DNA from: Labyrinthula sp. Ha
Taxonomy: Eukaryota > Sar > Bigyra > Labyrinthulida > Labyrinthulaceae
Direction of reading: 5' to 3'
Length of the DNA: 64,000 bases
Assembly: GCA_015227615.1 (NCBI GenBank)
Contig: JAALGZ010000012.1
Coordinates: 1 to 64,000 of the forward strand
Position numbers and translations under genes: made by a program. The notes beneath the pieces were generated by a model. The model was given only the letters and a program-made list of their open reading frames with translations, was not told the origin of the DNA and ran no database searches. Shown here piece after piece: positions 1 to 10,170 of the stretch; the stretch's first letter is position 1, and the number at the start of each line of letters is the position of its first letter.

Positions 1-2047
1 ATAAGGAATAGAAATAGTATCAGTTATTTTGCCTAGTTAGTATCATACAGAAAATTAGTGCGATATGTTTGTGAAGAGACTTTTTTTATGCATGGTAATT
101 ACCTATTCTTCACTTGGATATACTGCAGTGTGATAAGGTGCTCTATGTATGTATTGTATTTCTATAATATATATATATGGCTATTGTGCTAGAATATATA
201 TTTTTGAATAGTTTATAAGATTAATAAAGAGGACAATTCTTAAAAAAAAGTAATTGATTTTTCGTCGTTACTGTTGGCACAATATTGAATCGACTAGGCA
301 TTCCCGGCTTTTTTAATATTGGGATCGAGCTTGGAAAACATTGCTCATTGTTTTGAAATAATACTGTTGTCCTCGAAGGAATGCTTGACTCAGGATTGTT
401 TTTCCTAGTATGAACAAGAAGAGTTAGCAACGGACTTAGCAGCTTCGGGTTGAGTCACAAACACTATGCACATTAAAGGCTTGTTATAGGGTAGGGGTAC
501 CATTATAAATCAGAGTAAATATGAAAGTATTATTTCTTGCTCTATTTGGCTATCGTCCCCTTGTAAAAAAGCAGCAATACTTGAAGATACACGGAACAAG
601 AAATACTTCTGGGCGAAATCGATTGAACCAAAGGTAAGCGAAAGAAGCGAGGAGAATATTCCTGTCTTATGCAAACGGGTATACGAAATATTGCAAGACC
701 TTTAGCTCTTATTTTCTTCCGTTAGAAAACTTTCTTGAAATTTGTAGGACCGAGTAATGTTACATCAACACCGCAATGACAATCACGTGAACATTGCCAA
801 CGCTGGTCATTTGTGGAATGTGTATTTTTCATAGTTAAGATGTTTATACTTGATCCCTGTACACTCCATCTGATCACACCTAGTATTGAGACATAGCCTA
901 AGCCTTTCTCATTTGAGTTAGTAAACCAAAGAAAAAGGAGGACAAGAGCAAACATATAAACAGTCAACGTACGGATTTTTAGGGGGGAAATTCCATAAAT
1001 GTGCGGTAGAAGAAACTTGTCTCTAACATCTCCTTTAGCGGTTTCTAACGACACAACCTAGAACATATATATTACTGCAAATTTAAAACCATCGATTGGA
1101 GGTCAAGATTATCGGCTGAGTTATTTCTGTTTCCATATTGCATGTAACATAAGCATACCACAGTAACTACTCTGAAAACCAATGAAAATAAATTGAGGGA
1201 GGCTTCTGTGCCATTGCTCTGAAATATTTCTGTTAACCAAAAGAGTGGGAAAGGTTCCTAATAATATTTTCTCGTCTGGGGACTCAAAACACCTGAAACA
1301 TATTATCACACTCAAGTATAGGCAATAAATGTTCGAATCATGGAATATTCACTTAGCCTTTATGATTCATCAAAATCAAGATAACCAATCAACGAAACAG
1401 ATAATCAGAAGAAGAAACATGCGTGTAGAAGAAGAGGTTTAGGGGGTTGTGCCATGAAGAGTCATAGACATGACTATAATGATTATTAAGATCTATTGAG
1501 AATGTATGGGATCTTAGTTCCTGTATGGGAAAAGTTATTTACTGTAACAAAAGTAACACTAAGATATTTGGATCACCGTCAATGATCGGAAATTTATTAC
1601 CTTTTCCCCAAGTTCCCAAACCAAACTCTTTCTTTACTTTTAGATACAAAAGGTCTGGCCAAAATTCCAACCCAGAACGTGGGAAATAATATCTCAATGA
1701 TTGTATATCAACCGAACAGATGAATTCTTGCAGTACATTCAAATATGAGCATCTTCCTCATAAATTCATGTCGGAAAATAGAGATGGCTCTTCCGAAAAG
1801 AAACAAGATCTTTCCAATTTATATGCTCCTAGTCCTGATATAAGCCAAAGAGTTTGTATTAGTTTGATAATAATAACAAGTCATATATTTCATACATTGT
1901 CGATCCCAGCAGTAATGCACGATTATAATAGCATCGAGTTCCAATTAGTAACGTTAGTACTGTTAAGTACTAAGTATCTTCGGAAATACGAAAGCGTTTT
2001 CCGAACTCGGAGAAATGTTTTTCCTAATACTATATAATTAGTTTAGA
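1..2047. other. Gene-poor region upstream of MDR A
   Basis: Only short open frames of 60-110 codons occur, mostly on the minus strand (221-430, 722-1054, 1121-1315, 1539-1742). They recur in the mirror arm only because the DNA is duplicated. One of them ends at a TAA here where the mirror arm reads TGG, so there is no sign of a conserved frame. I see no splice-site logic that joins them. An AT dinucleotide run lies near 168-178. The last 173 bp (1875-2047) are a duplicated MDR promoter region. Confidence 0.5.
1875..2047 (+). promoter_or_regulatory. Shared upstream region of MDR A, with CCG-N4-CGG site
   Basis: These 173 bp match 16984-17156 upstream of MDR C at the same distance from the ATG, and are mirrored upstream of C' and A'. 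The block contains CCGAACTCGG at 2001-2010, a CCG-N4-CGG inverted pair of the kind bound by Zn2Cys6 factors in fungi. An AT-rich TATATAATTA (2031-2040) lies only 8 bp before the ATG, too close for a usual TATA box. A regulatory role is inferred from conservation and position only. The upstream region of MDR D differs. Confidence 0.4.
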
Positions 2048-3262
2048 ATGGGTTCCGAACTATCCAAAAACAAACGAAAACAAAATAAAACAAAAAATAT
2101 TAAAAAACCAAGTAATATGACTATGAAGACTTTAGTTCAAGAATTTTCAGAGAAGGATGGAAAACTTATTTCTACTGTTGCATTTAAAGAAGTTGAAGAA
2201 CCAACAGCCAGGAGTTTGAAAGAGGATGAAGTGTTGATAAAAATCCTTGCCCAGCCAATTAACCCAACAGATATCGCTCTGTTTAATCCAATTGGAGGAT
2301 CTAAAGTTTATAAACAAGGTGAAAATAGTGTTTACCAAGAAATCCTTCCAGCAGCAAGTGCAATGTATAAATCCAAAGTAGGAAGTAGTTTGAGTATTGG
2401 ATCAGAGGCTTGTGGAAAAGTTATTGCAACTGGAATTAATGCAAAAGAACTTGAAGATAAAATAGTTTCTCTATTTGGTTTTCCAGTTGCTGAATTTGGA
2501 CAAAAGAAAATTGTACACAAGATGGCCTGTTTTGTTCACAATGATGGAGTTAATGTTCGTCATGCAGCTGCTGCACTTGTGAATCCTTTAGCAGTAGTTT
2601 CTTTTCTGGAGCAAGCCAAAGCTGATGGACACTCTGCTATGGTTCATACTGCAGCAGCTTCTAATCTTGGAAAGATGTTGGTTAAATACTGCAAGATGGA
2701 AAACTTTCCACTTGTTTGTGTAGTTCGAAAAGATGCGCAAGTTAAAGAACTGAAAGATCTTGGTGCTGAATATGTCGTGAATTCTACGAGTCCAGGTTTT
2801 AATAAAGAACTATTTGAATCATTGCTAAAAACAAGAGCAACATGTTGCTTTGATGCTGTTGGAGGTGGAACTCTTGGAGGAAAAATTTTAGCACAGATGG
2901 AAAAAGCACTAATTTCAAATATGGGACCAGCAGCTGGAAAATATGGGTCTAATATAAAGAAAACTTTGTATGCTTATGGAATGCTTGATCCAAATAACCT
3001 TGAGGTTCCCAAAACTGTTGGTATGCAGTACAGTGTCGAAGGATTTGGGTTTTTTCAATGGTTTGGACCATTAAGTGCAGAAGAAAAAGCAAAACAGTTT
3101 AAAAAAGTAGCTGATAATATATCAACTGTATTCAAAAGTGACTTTGGTGTTGAATTAGGATTTTCAGATTTTGTAAAGATTGACAATTATAAGAATTGTG
3201 TAGAGCAAAAAACAAATAGTAAAGTATTACTAATGCCAAATGGACCAGAAGCACTTAACTAG
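2048..3262 (+). CDS. MDR-family oxidoreductase, copy A (quinone/enoyl reductase-like)
   Basis: 404-residue zinc-independent medium-chain dehydrogenase/reductase, predicted to reduce a quinone, enone or enoyl substrate with NAD(P)H. A GroES-like domain spans about 30-165 (NPTD 72-75, GSEACG 118-123). A Rossmann domain spans about 175-345 (HTAAASNLGKM 200-210, VVRK 225-228). The family ends in NGPEALN. The N-terminus MGSELSKNK followed by Lys/Asn-rich sequence fits an N-myristoylation signal (Gly2, Ser6) plus polybasic stretch; no mitochondrial presequence is apparent. Compared with A' (30399-31613) it differs in clustered patches that match copies D and E, for example residues about 249-272 and 338-360, which suggests gene conversion. 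Substrate cannot be told; the sequence resembles bacterial 'zinc-binding dehydrogenase' MDRs more than mitochondrial MECR. Confidence 0.85.
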   Translation: MGSELSKNKRKQNKTKNIKKPSNMTMKTLVQEFSEKDGKLISTVAFKEVEEPTARSLKEDEVLIKILAQPINPTDIALFNPIGGSKVYKQGENSVYQEILPAASAMYKSKVGSSLSIGSEACGKVIATGINAKELEDKIVSLFGFPVAEFGQKKIVHKMACFVHNDGVNVRHAAAALVNPLAVVSFLEQAKADGHSAMVHTAAASNLGKMLVKYCKMENFPLVCVVRKDAQVKELKDLGAEYVVNSTSPGFNKELFESLLKTRATCCFDAVGGGTLGGKILAQMEKALISNMGPAAGKYGSNIKKTLYAYGMLDPNNLEVPKTVGMQYSVEGFGFFQWFGPLSAEEKAKQFKKVADNISTVFKSDFGVELGFSDFVKIDNYKNCVEQKTNSKVLLMPNGPEALN

Positions 3263-6071
3263 AAAATTTTTCTATAAAGCTTGGCCAAACAAAAAATAAT
3301 TTCAAGGCTAGCTTGTATTCTCCCTTTAAGAATTTAAATCAAACAAAAAATTAACTTTGCATAGCAACCCGTCAAACAAAGCATAGAACTCTTATATCTA
3401 GGATTTTTCATGAAAAAAGAATATTAAATAAGGAATTATAGCTCTAAGAATAGCACAGACGTAAACTATTCTTTTACATCTCTTATTCACATGGCATGTT
3501 TGGTGTTCAAACAGCGAACTGCGGAATCTTTGAATTTTCATGAAATACTAAGTATTTTTATTATTCTCCAAATTTTAATAATTATTGTAATTAAAGCAGG
3601 TGTAGACGGTACTTGGAGTACAAAGGCTAGTCTGGCATTAGATGGCTGTATCTCACTTACCTTTTAGAACACTAACTTTTATGTTGAGAGCCAAGTTTAT
3701 TTAGGTTGTACTACTGCTCTAAGCATCAAAGTTATCGAGTAGGTGCTGCCATCATGTTGTGGAAACGAAGATTTTTTTTAATCTTAATGCTTTTCTTAAT
3801 ATTTCAGCTATCTTTAGGCTAAGTCCAATTTATAGATACAATTTATAAAATTTATTTGCTCCTTGAGGTAATATACTTTAAGAATTTTCGTCTTATTTGT
3901 ATCATTCATAGTACTATCTTTACAATGTTTGGTACGGGAAGATCTAAAATGATGCCCAGCGCATCCAGCTTGGGTTAAAGCTGGGCCACATTTTGGGATA
4001 TCAATCCGGAGGTCCGAAGTGTAATATTTTTAGGTTGTTTATCTAAGGATTCTCGATTCTAGGTACCTCATTCTACATTCTCTCTTGACATTATAGATTC
4101 TTAGAGTTTCTAATTCACATCCTTAGGTAATATGCCTACTGTAGATGGCAGAAGTTGCTAGGATTTGCTGTGGCAAAAAATGGTAGCAACCTCAGGAGAA
4201 ATCAATATAAAATGGTTGCCGTTTATTACAGGTAAGCCTCCCGATAATATTATCATTTTTTTGATTTTCCAAACTCTGAGAGGCCCCATTTATTTTGATC
4301 CTAAACAGATCTCTTCCAATAATGTTGTTGAAACAAAGAAAATTTTTTCAGTTTTTGAGTTCTAAGTAAGGTTGGGTATGGAATAAATACTGAATCCAAA
4401 ATCTTTTTTTTTTCTAATATTTGCTTAATCCTAACTTGGTTTTATGCATAACGTGCCACGAGAAAGTAAAACTTCACAAGGGAGCAGTAATAAGCCAGAT
4501 TCATCAGATAGAACTGCTGGTTTCACGGCTCATAGTCTTTTTCCATAAACCTGCAATACCCCATTCCCAAGATATTCTTATTTCATAAGAGCTGATAAGA
4601 TTTAATATGCCTCTGTATAAAGTTGAATTCGTATGGTGTGCATTTTAAAGTACAAGAAGTCCACGAAAAAAATAAATATATTTATCACCAGTTGCCTCTA
4701 GAGATATGATTCTATTTATTGTTAATTTGTCAATAAGGCTTCTGTTCATACTTCTCTTATTTATTGATTCTGATATTTCCGCAACCGTTTTTGTTGATTA
4801 TTGACAATCACTTGATTATCATTCTAAGGCTACGTCACAAGGCCCTGGGCCTAATAACCAAAAAAAAGCTTTTTCGTTCTTTCACCGTACACAAAATTTC
4901 AAAAATTTAGCCAGATGGCCCAGCAACATTCTATTTCCGGATTATTCCCAGTATATGAGCGTAGTTCTTACAGCTTTTCATACGGTGCAGAAAATACGTA
5001 AGAAAATTTCCACAATTTAAAACAGGCTCGCATAGCCCATCTTTATTATGATAATCAATTAATAATCAGTATAAATTCAAATTTGCAATTCTCTTGATGA
5101 TAATCTGAATGAAAGTAAATATGAAATAATTATTGAAAGTTTTTATCAAATCAGATACCCAATCATATCTACGAGGTTTGATACATTTTCTACCACTCTG
5201 CACTACTGAATATATTCCCACAAGAACAAAAGAGATTACTTTGGAGCCTCCTTTTAGCATTTTTGAATGCTGTATGCTGTATTCAGGAATGACATAACTC
5301 GTAAAAAACAAAGTGTATGATATATATATGTTCAAAGCTGGCTTCTGGAAAGGAGTAAAGGAAAAATTCAAATCTAGAGAACGCGTACTAAATCCCCTGC
5401 AGGACATCTCTAAAAGCTACTGCTTGATAACGATAACTGAGTGGCGGCAACTACAAGAAGGTATATTTCCTGCTTCTCAACTTAATTCAAATTTTCTTTT
5501 TCCCTTACCAATGGAAGTATGCAAAGAAATGTGAGATATCTTTGTACCATAGCGTTAAATTTTGAGAATCTACAAAGATATATTTTTCTTTGAGCAGCTC
5601 GATCAAACCTTAAATCTCATGAAGCTCTAGGGGCTGGAAAGCCATCTGGTTTGGTGGTTTTCTAACTCTCTTGCACTACTGGCAAATTGAATTCAACATT
5701 TTTGGGAACCTTAAGTTTTGGGCAAATAGAGTTTAGATGTCGATAGAACAATGCTGGAATGTTGATACTGACAAGGAGTAACATTAATGTAGGACTCTAG
5801 TTGGAAGAGACGAGAATTTCATAAATATAGGCTCGGGCCAAAGGAATTTAAAATAATGGAAGAAAATAGCATGCAATTAAATGTTATAAAATCAGAAACT
5901 ATTACTTATTGGAAGATAATAGTATGAAAATTCCTTGCACTGAACGAGAGCATGGAAACAAATTCCAATGAAACTAACGAGGAAATTCCAGTAGTAAAGT
6001 AAGCAAAAATATCCAAAAATAAACACGAAACAAAACTTGAAAGACCAAACAGTATAAAAAAAGTAAACAGA
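3263..6071. other. Intergenic stretch between MDR A and B
   Basis: No gene is convincing. Two short frames (4165-4365 and 5313-5534, plus strand) persist in the mirror arm, but so does all the surrounding non-coding DNA, and neither shows a recognisable motif. Sequence just upstream of 6072 resembles the Lys-rich MDR leader but is interrupted by a stop. Confidence 0.4.
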
Positions 6072-6679
6072 ATGACAATGAAGCAGTTAATGCACGGATT
6101 TATTGAGGAGAATGGTGAGATATTATCCACTATTACAATAAGAAATGTCGTTGAGCCATCTGCACAAACCTTGAAAGAAGATGAAATTTTAATAAAAATA
6201 ATCGCACAACTAGTAAATCCACTTGATATTAGTATGACTAATCCATTTGGTGGATCTAAAGACTATAAACAAGGTGAAAATAGTGTTTACCAGGAAATTC
6301 TCCCCTTCGCTGCGTCTAAGTATAAATTAGCTGTTGGAAACTTCAGCAGGTTTGGATCAGAAGCTTGTGGACAAGTTGTAGCGACTGGAAGTAAAGCAGT
6401 GGAATTATAAGATAAAATTGTTTCCGTATTTGGACTTCAAAGTGGTGGATTTGCACAAAAGAAAGTGGCAAATAAGCAAGACTGCTATGTGCATAATGAT
6501 GGAGTAAATGTTCGTCATGCAGCTGCATCACTTGTTAATCCTTTAACTGTTGTTGGATTTCTCTCCCAAATTAAACAAGATGGACACTCTGCTATAGTTC
6601 ATACTGCAGCTGCTTCTAATATTGGAAAGATGTTGATTAGATATTGTAAAAGGGAAGAAGTTCCGCTTGTTTGTGTAGT
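6072..6679 (+). pseudogene. MDR-family oxidoreductase, copy B (broken, cut by LTR)
   Basis: The N-terminal half of an MDR gene close to copy C, starting with MTMK. A TAA at 6408-6410 replaces the Lys codon of copy C (AAA) and breaks the frame. Homology to copy C stops after the VCVV motif at base 6679, where the 5' LTR of element 1 begins; the missing 3' half is not found after the 3' LTR. The mirror copy B' has the same stop and truncation, so both lesions predate the inverted duplication. The usual myristoylation leader is absent: an upstream METNS-type leader is itself interrupted. Confidence 0.85.
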
Positions 6680-6680
6680 G

Positions 6681-7102
6681 TGTAAGTTCTTGTAATTTAC
6701 TTTAGAGACTTGTGCTATTTAATTATTGTAGAATGTAGGTCATTGAATTACAATTAAAGTACCCATAGTTTTAGGTGCTTTTTCTAGGATAAATAATAGG
6801 TTAGATTGTACGTGATATTTTGGGAAATTAAGACATAACTAATTAACACAAAACCAAGAGAAGATAAAAAGTAACTATTGTATTTGAGAGTTCGAATACT
6901 TAGCTATAGTTACAGTTATCTGATCAAAACAAAGGAAAACCTTTGGAAAGTCTTAGGTTAGCTTACTTCGCGAGTGTGAAGTATCCTAAGCATCGTTTAG
7001 AACGAAAGAAACACTTCTTTAAAGGAATTTGTTGTGACCGAGTTTAAGGGGTCACTTTTCATTCGATTTAGTTATCTTCGGTTAGTCATTCGTCGACTGA
7101 CA
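6681..7102 (+). repeat. 5' LTR of element 1
   Basis: 422 bp, TG...CA ended, matching 16129-16550 at an offset of 9448. It differs from the 3' LTR by one base near 6726 and by a cluster of five near 7038-7096. The G at 6680 also precedes the 3' LTR, and the same G precedes both LTRs of element 2. Confidence 0.95.
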
Positions 7103-7117
7103 AATTGTTATAACAAT
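7103..7117 (+). promoter_or_regulatory. Palindromic sequence in the primer-binding position, element 1
   Basis: Directly after the LTR lies A followed by the perfect 14-bp palindrome ATTGTTATAACAAT (7104-7117). Element 2 has the same sequence in the same place although the LTRs differ. It does not start with TGG, so it is not a standard tRNA 3'-end primer-binding site. A role in first-strand priming is inferred from position and conservation. Confidence 0.5.
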
Positions 7118-7142
7118 CGTTAGAGGATACTTATCGAATAGA

Positions 7143-10142
7143 ATGGTTGCAAAGAAAGGAGGATCCGATAGGGTCACACGATCGGCGGGGAAACCCAATC
7201 CGGTCAGTGACGAGGATTTGATGGAGATTTTACGAACATCAAATCCTAAGGATCGGCCACCATCGTTGGACTCAGCTCAAGGGGAAAACGAGTTTGAACC
7301 TTCAGTTGAGGAGCCTACGCAGATAGCAACCGTAGGAACAGGGGAACCTCAGGATGGAGGGGAACCGGTTAAGAAAACTAGGAAAGCAGGAAAGGTCGGA
7401 TCTAAGACCAAACTTGCAAAGAAAAAACGGAAAGCAACTTTGAAGACTGTGAAGTCGGTTGCTAAGAAGTCGAAGCCTGTGAAGGCGACGGCTAACGAAG
7501 GAGTGGTCGATGAAGTTGAAATCCTTGGGACTTCGACTGTGGATATCGGCACCTCATCTCCCAGAAAGAAGACCTTGGAAGCCGATGACGGTGAAAGGGG
7601 GATTCCGGAAACCTTGGTTGCTACGGCCACGCAAGCCTCGAGAGCGGAAACAAGTAGTCAATCAAGTGGGAGTGATGATGAGGGCAGCCATGGCACAATT
7701 GACCGTGACATGGAGGAGCACTCCAAGAAGGTAACCCTAGGTTACGAGCAAGATCTCGATCAGATTTCTGATGATGATCGTAAAAATCTTGCTTATCGTA
7801 AGCAGAGAGTTCGTCAGGGTTTGCCTATTAGTAAGCGAACTACTTCAGAGGGGTCCCTTGACTATGGGGCTGGAGTCGAAGTAGGGAGCTATTCGGTCGC
7901 AGGTTCCGTGAGGAACACTGCATCATTGAATGAGTTGTACAAGGATATAACTCAGAGTTTACACGATCCTACCAGCGGGAATGTGGCTGGTTCTCTAGTA
8001 GAAAAGAAAATTGTGGAAAGAGGATAAAGAGAATATGATGCTCTTGATCCTCAAGAGAAAAGGAAGCTGTTTGCCTCGATGAGGCTACAGTACAAACGGG
8101 CTAGAGTTGCCCAAAGCAAAACTCTGTTGGCTCTTAGGAGCAAAGAAGTTAATGAAGGGCACAAGGGCCTTCCTGGTTTGGATCTTCCCGAGAGGATGGA
8201 TGGGGAAGTCCTGGATGTGCACGCAGCCGGCGAGGCTGCAAAGGTAAACATAGAAATGTTCGATGCCATTCAACCTCAGGATCCAAACACTGAAGAGTTG
8301 AAGAGGTTTGTTACCATTAACTATGTTAACTCGCAGGCGGTATCTTCATACTTGCCGTGGCTGTCGGATCAACTAGGAGATGTACAAAAAGAATTGCATC
8401 AGGAAATCGAACAAAGGAGATTCCGTAATTGCGAGATTCACGGGATGTTGGGTGACAATCGTACTTATTTTGAAACGCTAAGGGCTGTGGTTAGTTCTTT
8501 GCGTGACTTAGTTAACATGGTATCATAGACTAGGTCCACCCATGCAGCGCATGGAGTGGGAGCGAGGCAATTCATGCCAAAAATTGATATTTTGGAATCT
8601 CTCGATATGCAGAAGCTAGGTCAATGGCTTAATCTTGTTGGGGAACAGATGCTCCTGGAGCCGTCGTTCCAGTCTCGTCATTTCATTCACGAGAAGCTTC
8701 TAAAGAGATTTTGTAGGAATGAAAGGGAAAGGGAGACGGTTTTCTACCCCCTTAAGGATTATTATGACAAAGGTAAGGCTGAAAACCGCCAGGATCCCAT
8801 GCGACTTCATAAGGAAGTTAAATACCCTGGTTTGGGGGACAGCAGGGAGAGGTTTCAGACTTAAATGATGAATGTCAACTCTAAGATGGATCCAGGTTTC
8901 GCGGATCGGATTGGTGAGAGGGCACTCATTGAACTCTTGTTTGAAATAACTAGAAATGTGCCGGCTAGTCTCGGGTTGTCGAAGGAGGCGATCCGAACCA
9001 AGGTACGGAAAACTGAGAACCCCCTTAAGTCAATCGATGCTTTACAGAACCTTCTTGAAGCTCAACGTCAATTTGCATTGGATAGAGGGGTAGGTGCATC
9101 GACGGAGCAGGTTTCAGAAACAGGAACAAGACTAAAGGAAAAGAGAATCAAAACGCCTACTGTAAGTAAGATTAGGTCTTCTCTAGTTAACCAGATTGCT
9201 GGGTTTTTGCCTTATCCTAAGGCGTCGGGACCCATGCCGGTTAATATAGCGGGACCTAGTATAAAGGTCATTGGCCAGGAAAAAACCTTTCACGATGCCT
9301 GGTACTCGGAAATCCCTAGGTCTACCCGGAGATCATGTGCGTATTGCAAGAATCATGGGCACGGTATGTACGACTGCGTTATGTTTGCTGCTGTGGTGAT
9401 CAAGAAGGATGACGAGAAGAGACTTAAGGCTGTGGAAGGAGACGTTTTAAGGACTTGCCAGGTGCAGGATTTCATCAATAGGATGTTTGATCACCAAGCG
9501 AGTGATCCGGAAGGTAGAAAAAACTACAAAATGGATCGCGGGAATACGTCCCTTAAGCATTCTGCCATTGTTAAGGCAAGAATGATGAATGCAGGAAAGG
9601 TCTCTCCTGATGGAGCGAGCCCGCGTATGGGGTTTAGAGGTAGTAAAGTTCTATCTCTAGAAGCTGCTCCCGGACAAAAGGAGTTGGAAAGTCTGAAGAC
9701 CATGGTGCCTGAAGGCTACGATCTTATGATCGAGGGTACTGAGGAGTATCCTACAATCGATGTGCATGTTGGGAAGTTATCCCAATTCCGCAATTTTGAC
9801 GAAGGATACGAAATATGTACAACAAAAGGGGATGTGATCGGCGATTCTAAACTCGATAGCGGAGCTGAGGTCACAGTCGGAAGTTGGTGGAAACACAAGG
9901 ATTTGCTTGAAAGCTATTCGAGTGCTAAAGGAAAGGTTCACGTAGCTAATGATGATCCAGTTAATGTCCTTGCGGTAGGACATATGGGGCTGGTCGTGAA
10001 GGCAAATGAGATAGAAAAAAGATCTTTCTCTAGGGCAAAGGTCATGTTGGTGCAATCACAAGATTGGCCGAGTTTTCTAATTATAATTCCTGGACTAAGG
10101 AGAATGGGGTTAGATCCCGCTCAAAACTTAGGACTCGGGTAG
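7143..10142 (+). pseudogene. Gag-protease of element 1 (broken)
   Basis: Begins with ATG 41 bp after the LTR. A charged Lys/Ser-rich N-terminus is followed by a helical Gag body alignable to element 2, a CCHC zinc knuckle CAYCKNHGHGMYDC (near 9340-9380) and an aspartic protease DSGA motif (9855-9866). It ends in a GLG-stop (TAG 10140-10142) matching the end of Gag-protease in element 2. In-frame stops at 8025, 8526 and 8862 interrupt the frame. The final TAG appears natural; the three internal stops are decay. Confidence 0.85.
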
Positions 10143-10170
10143 GGAATCGGCAGCTAGGCTGACCACCTGG
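10140..10170 (+). promoter_or_regulatory. Conserved gag-pol UAG and downstream stem-loop, element 1
   Basis: TAG GGA at 10140-10145 is followed by an imperfect hairpin: CTAGG (10154-10158) pairs with CCTGG (10166-10170) with one U-G pair. The matching site in element 2 has a perfect six-pair stem. A second stop (TAG 10155-10157) within this stem in element 1 is probably decay from CAG. Confidence 0.45.

Noticed and set aside
1720-2037. 105-codon plus-strand frame just upstream of MDR A
   Set aside because: It overlaps the duplicated promoter block; the homologous block before MDR C does not keep a matching frame.
2048-3262. Naming the MDR genes as mitochondrial enoyl reductase (MECR/ETR1)
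   Set aside because: No mitochondrial presequence is apparent, the leader looks like a myristoylation signal, and the central motifs resemble a bacterial-type MDR group of unclear substrate.
4165-4365. Small frame with a nearby CAGGTAAGC that looks like a splice donor
   Set aside because: No partner exon or homology; one chance donor is not enough.
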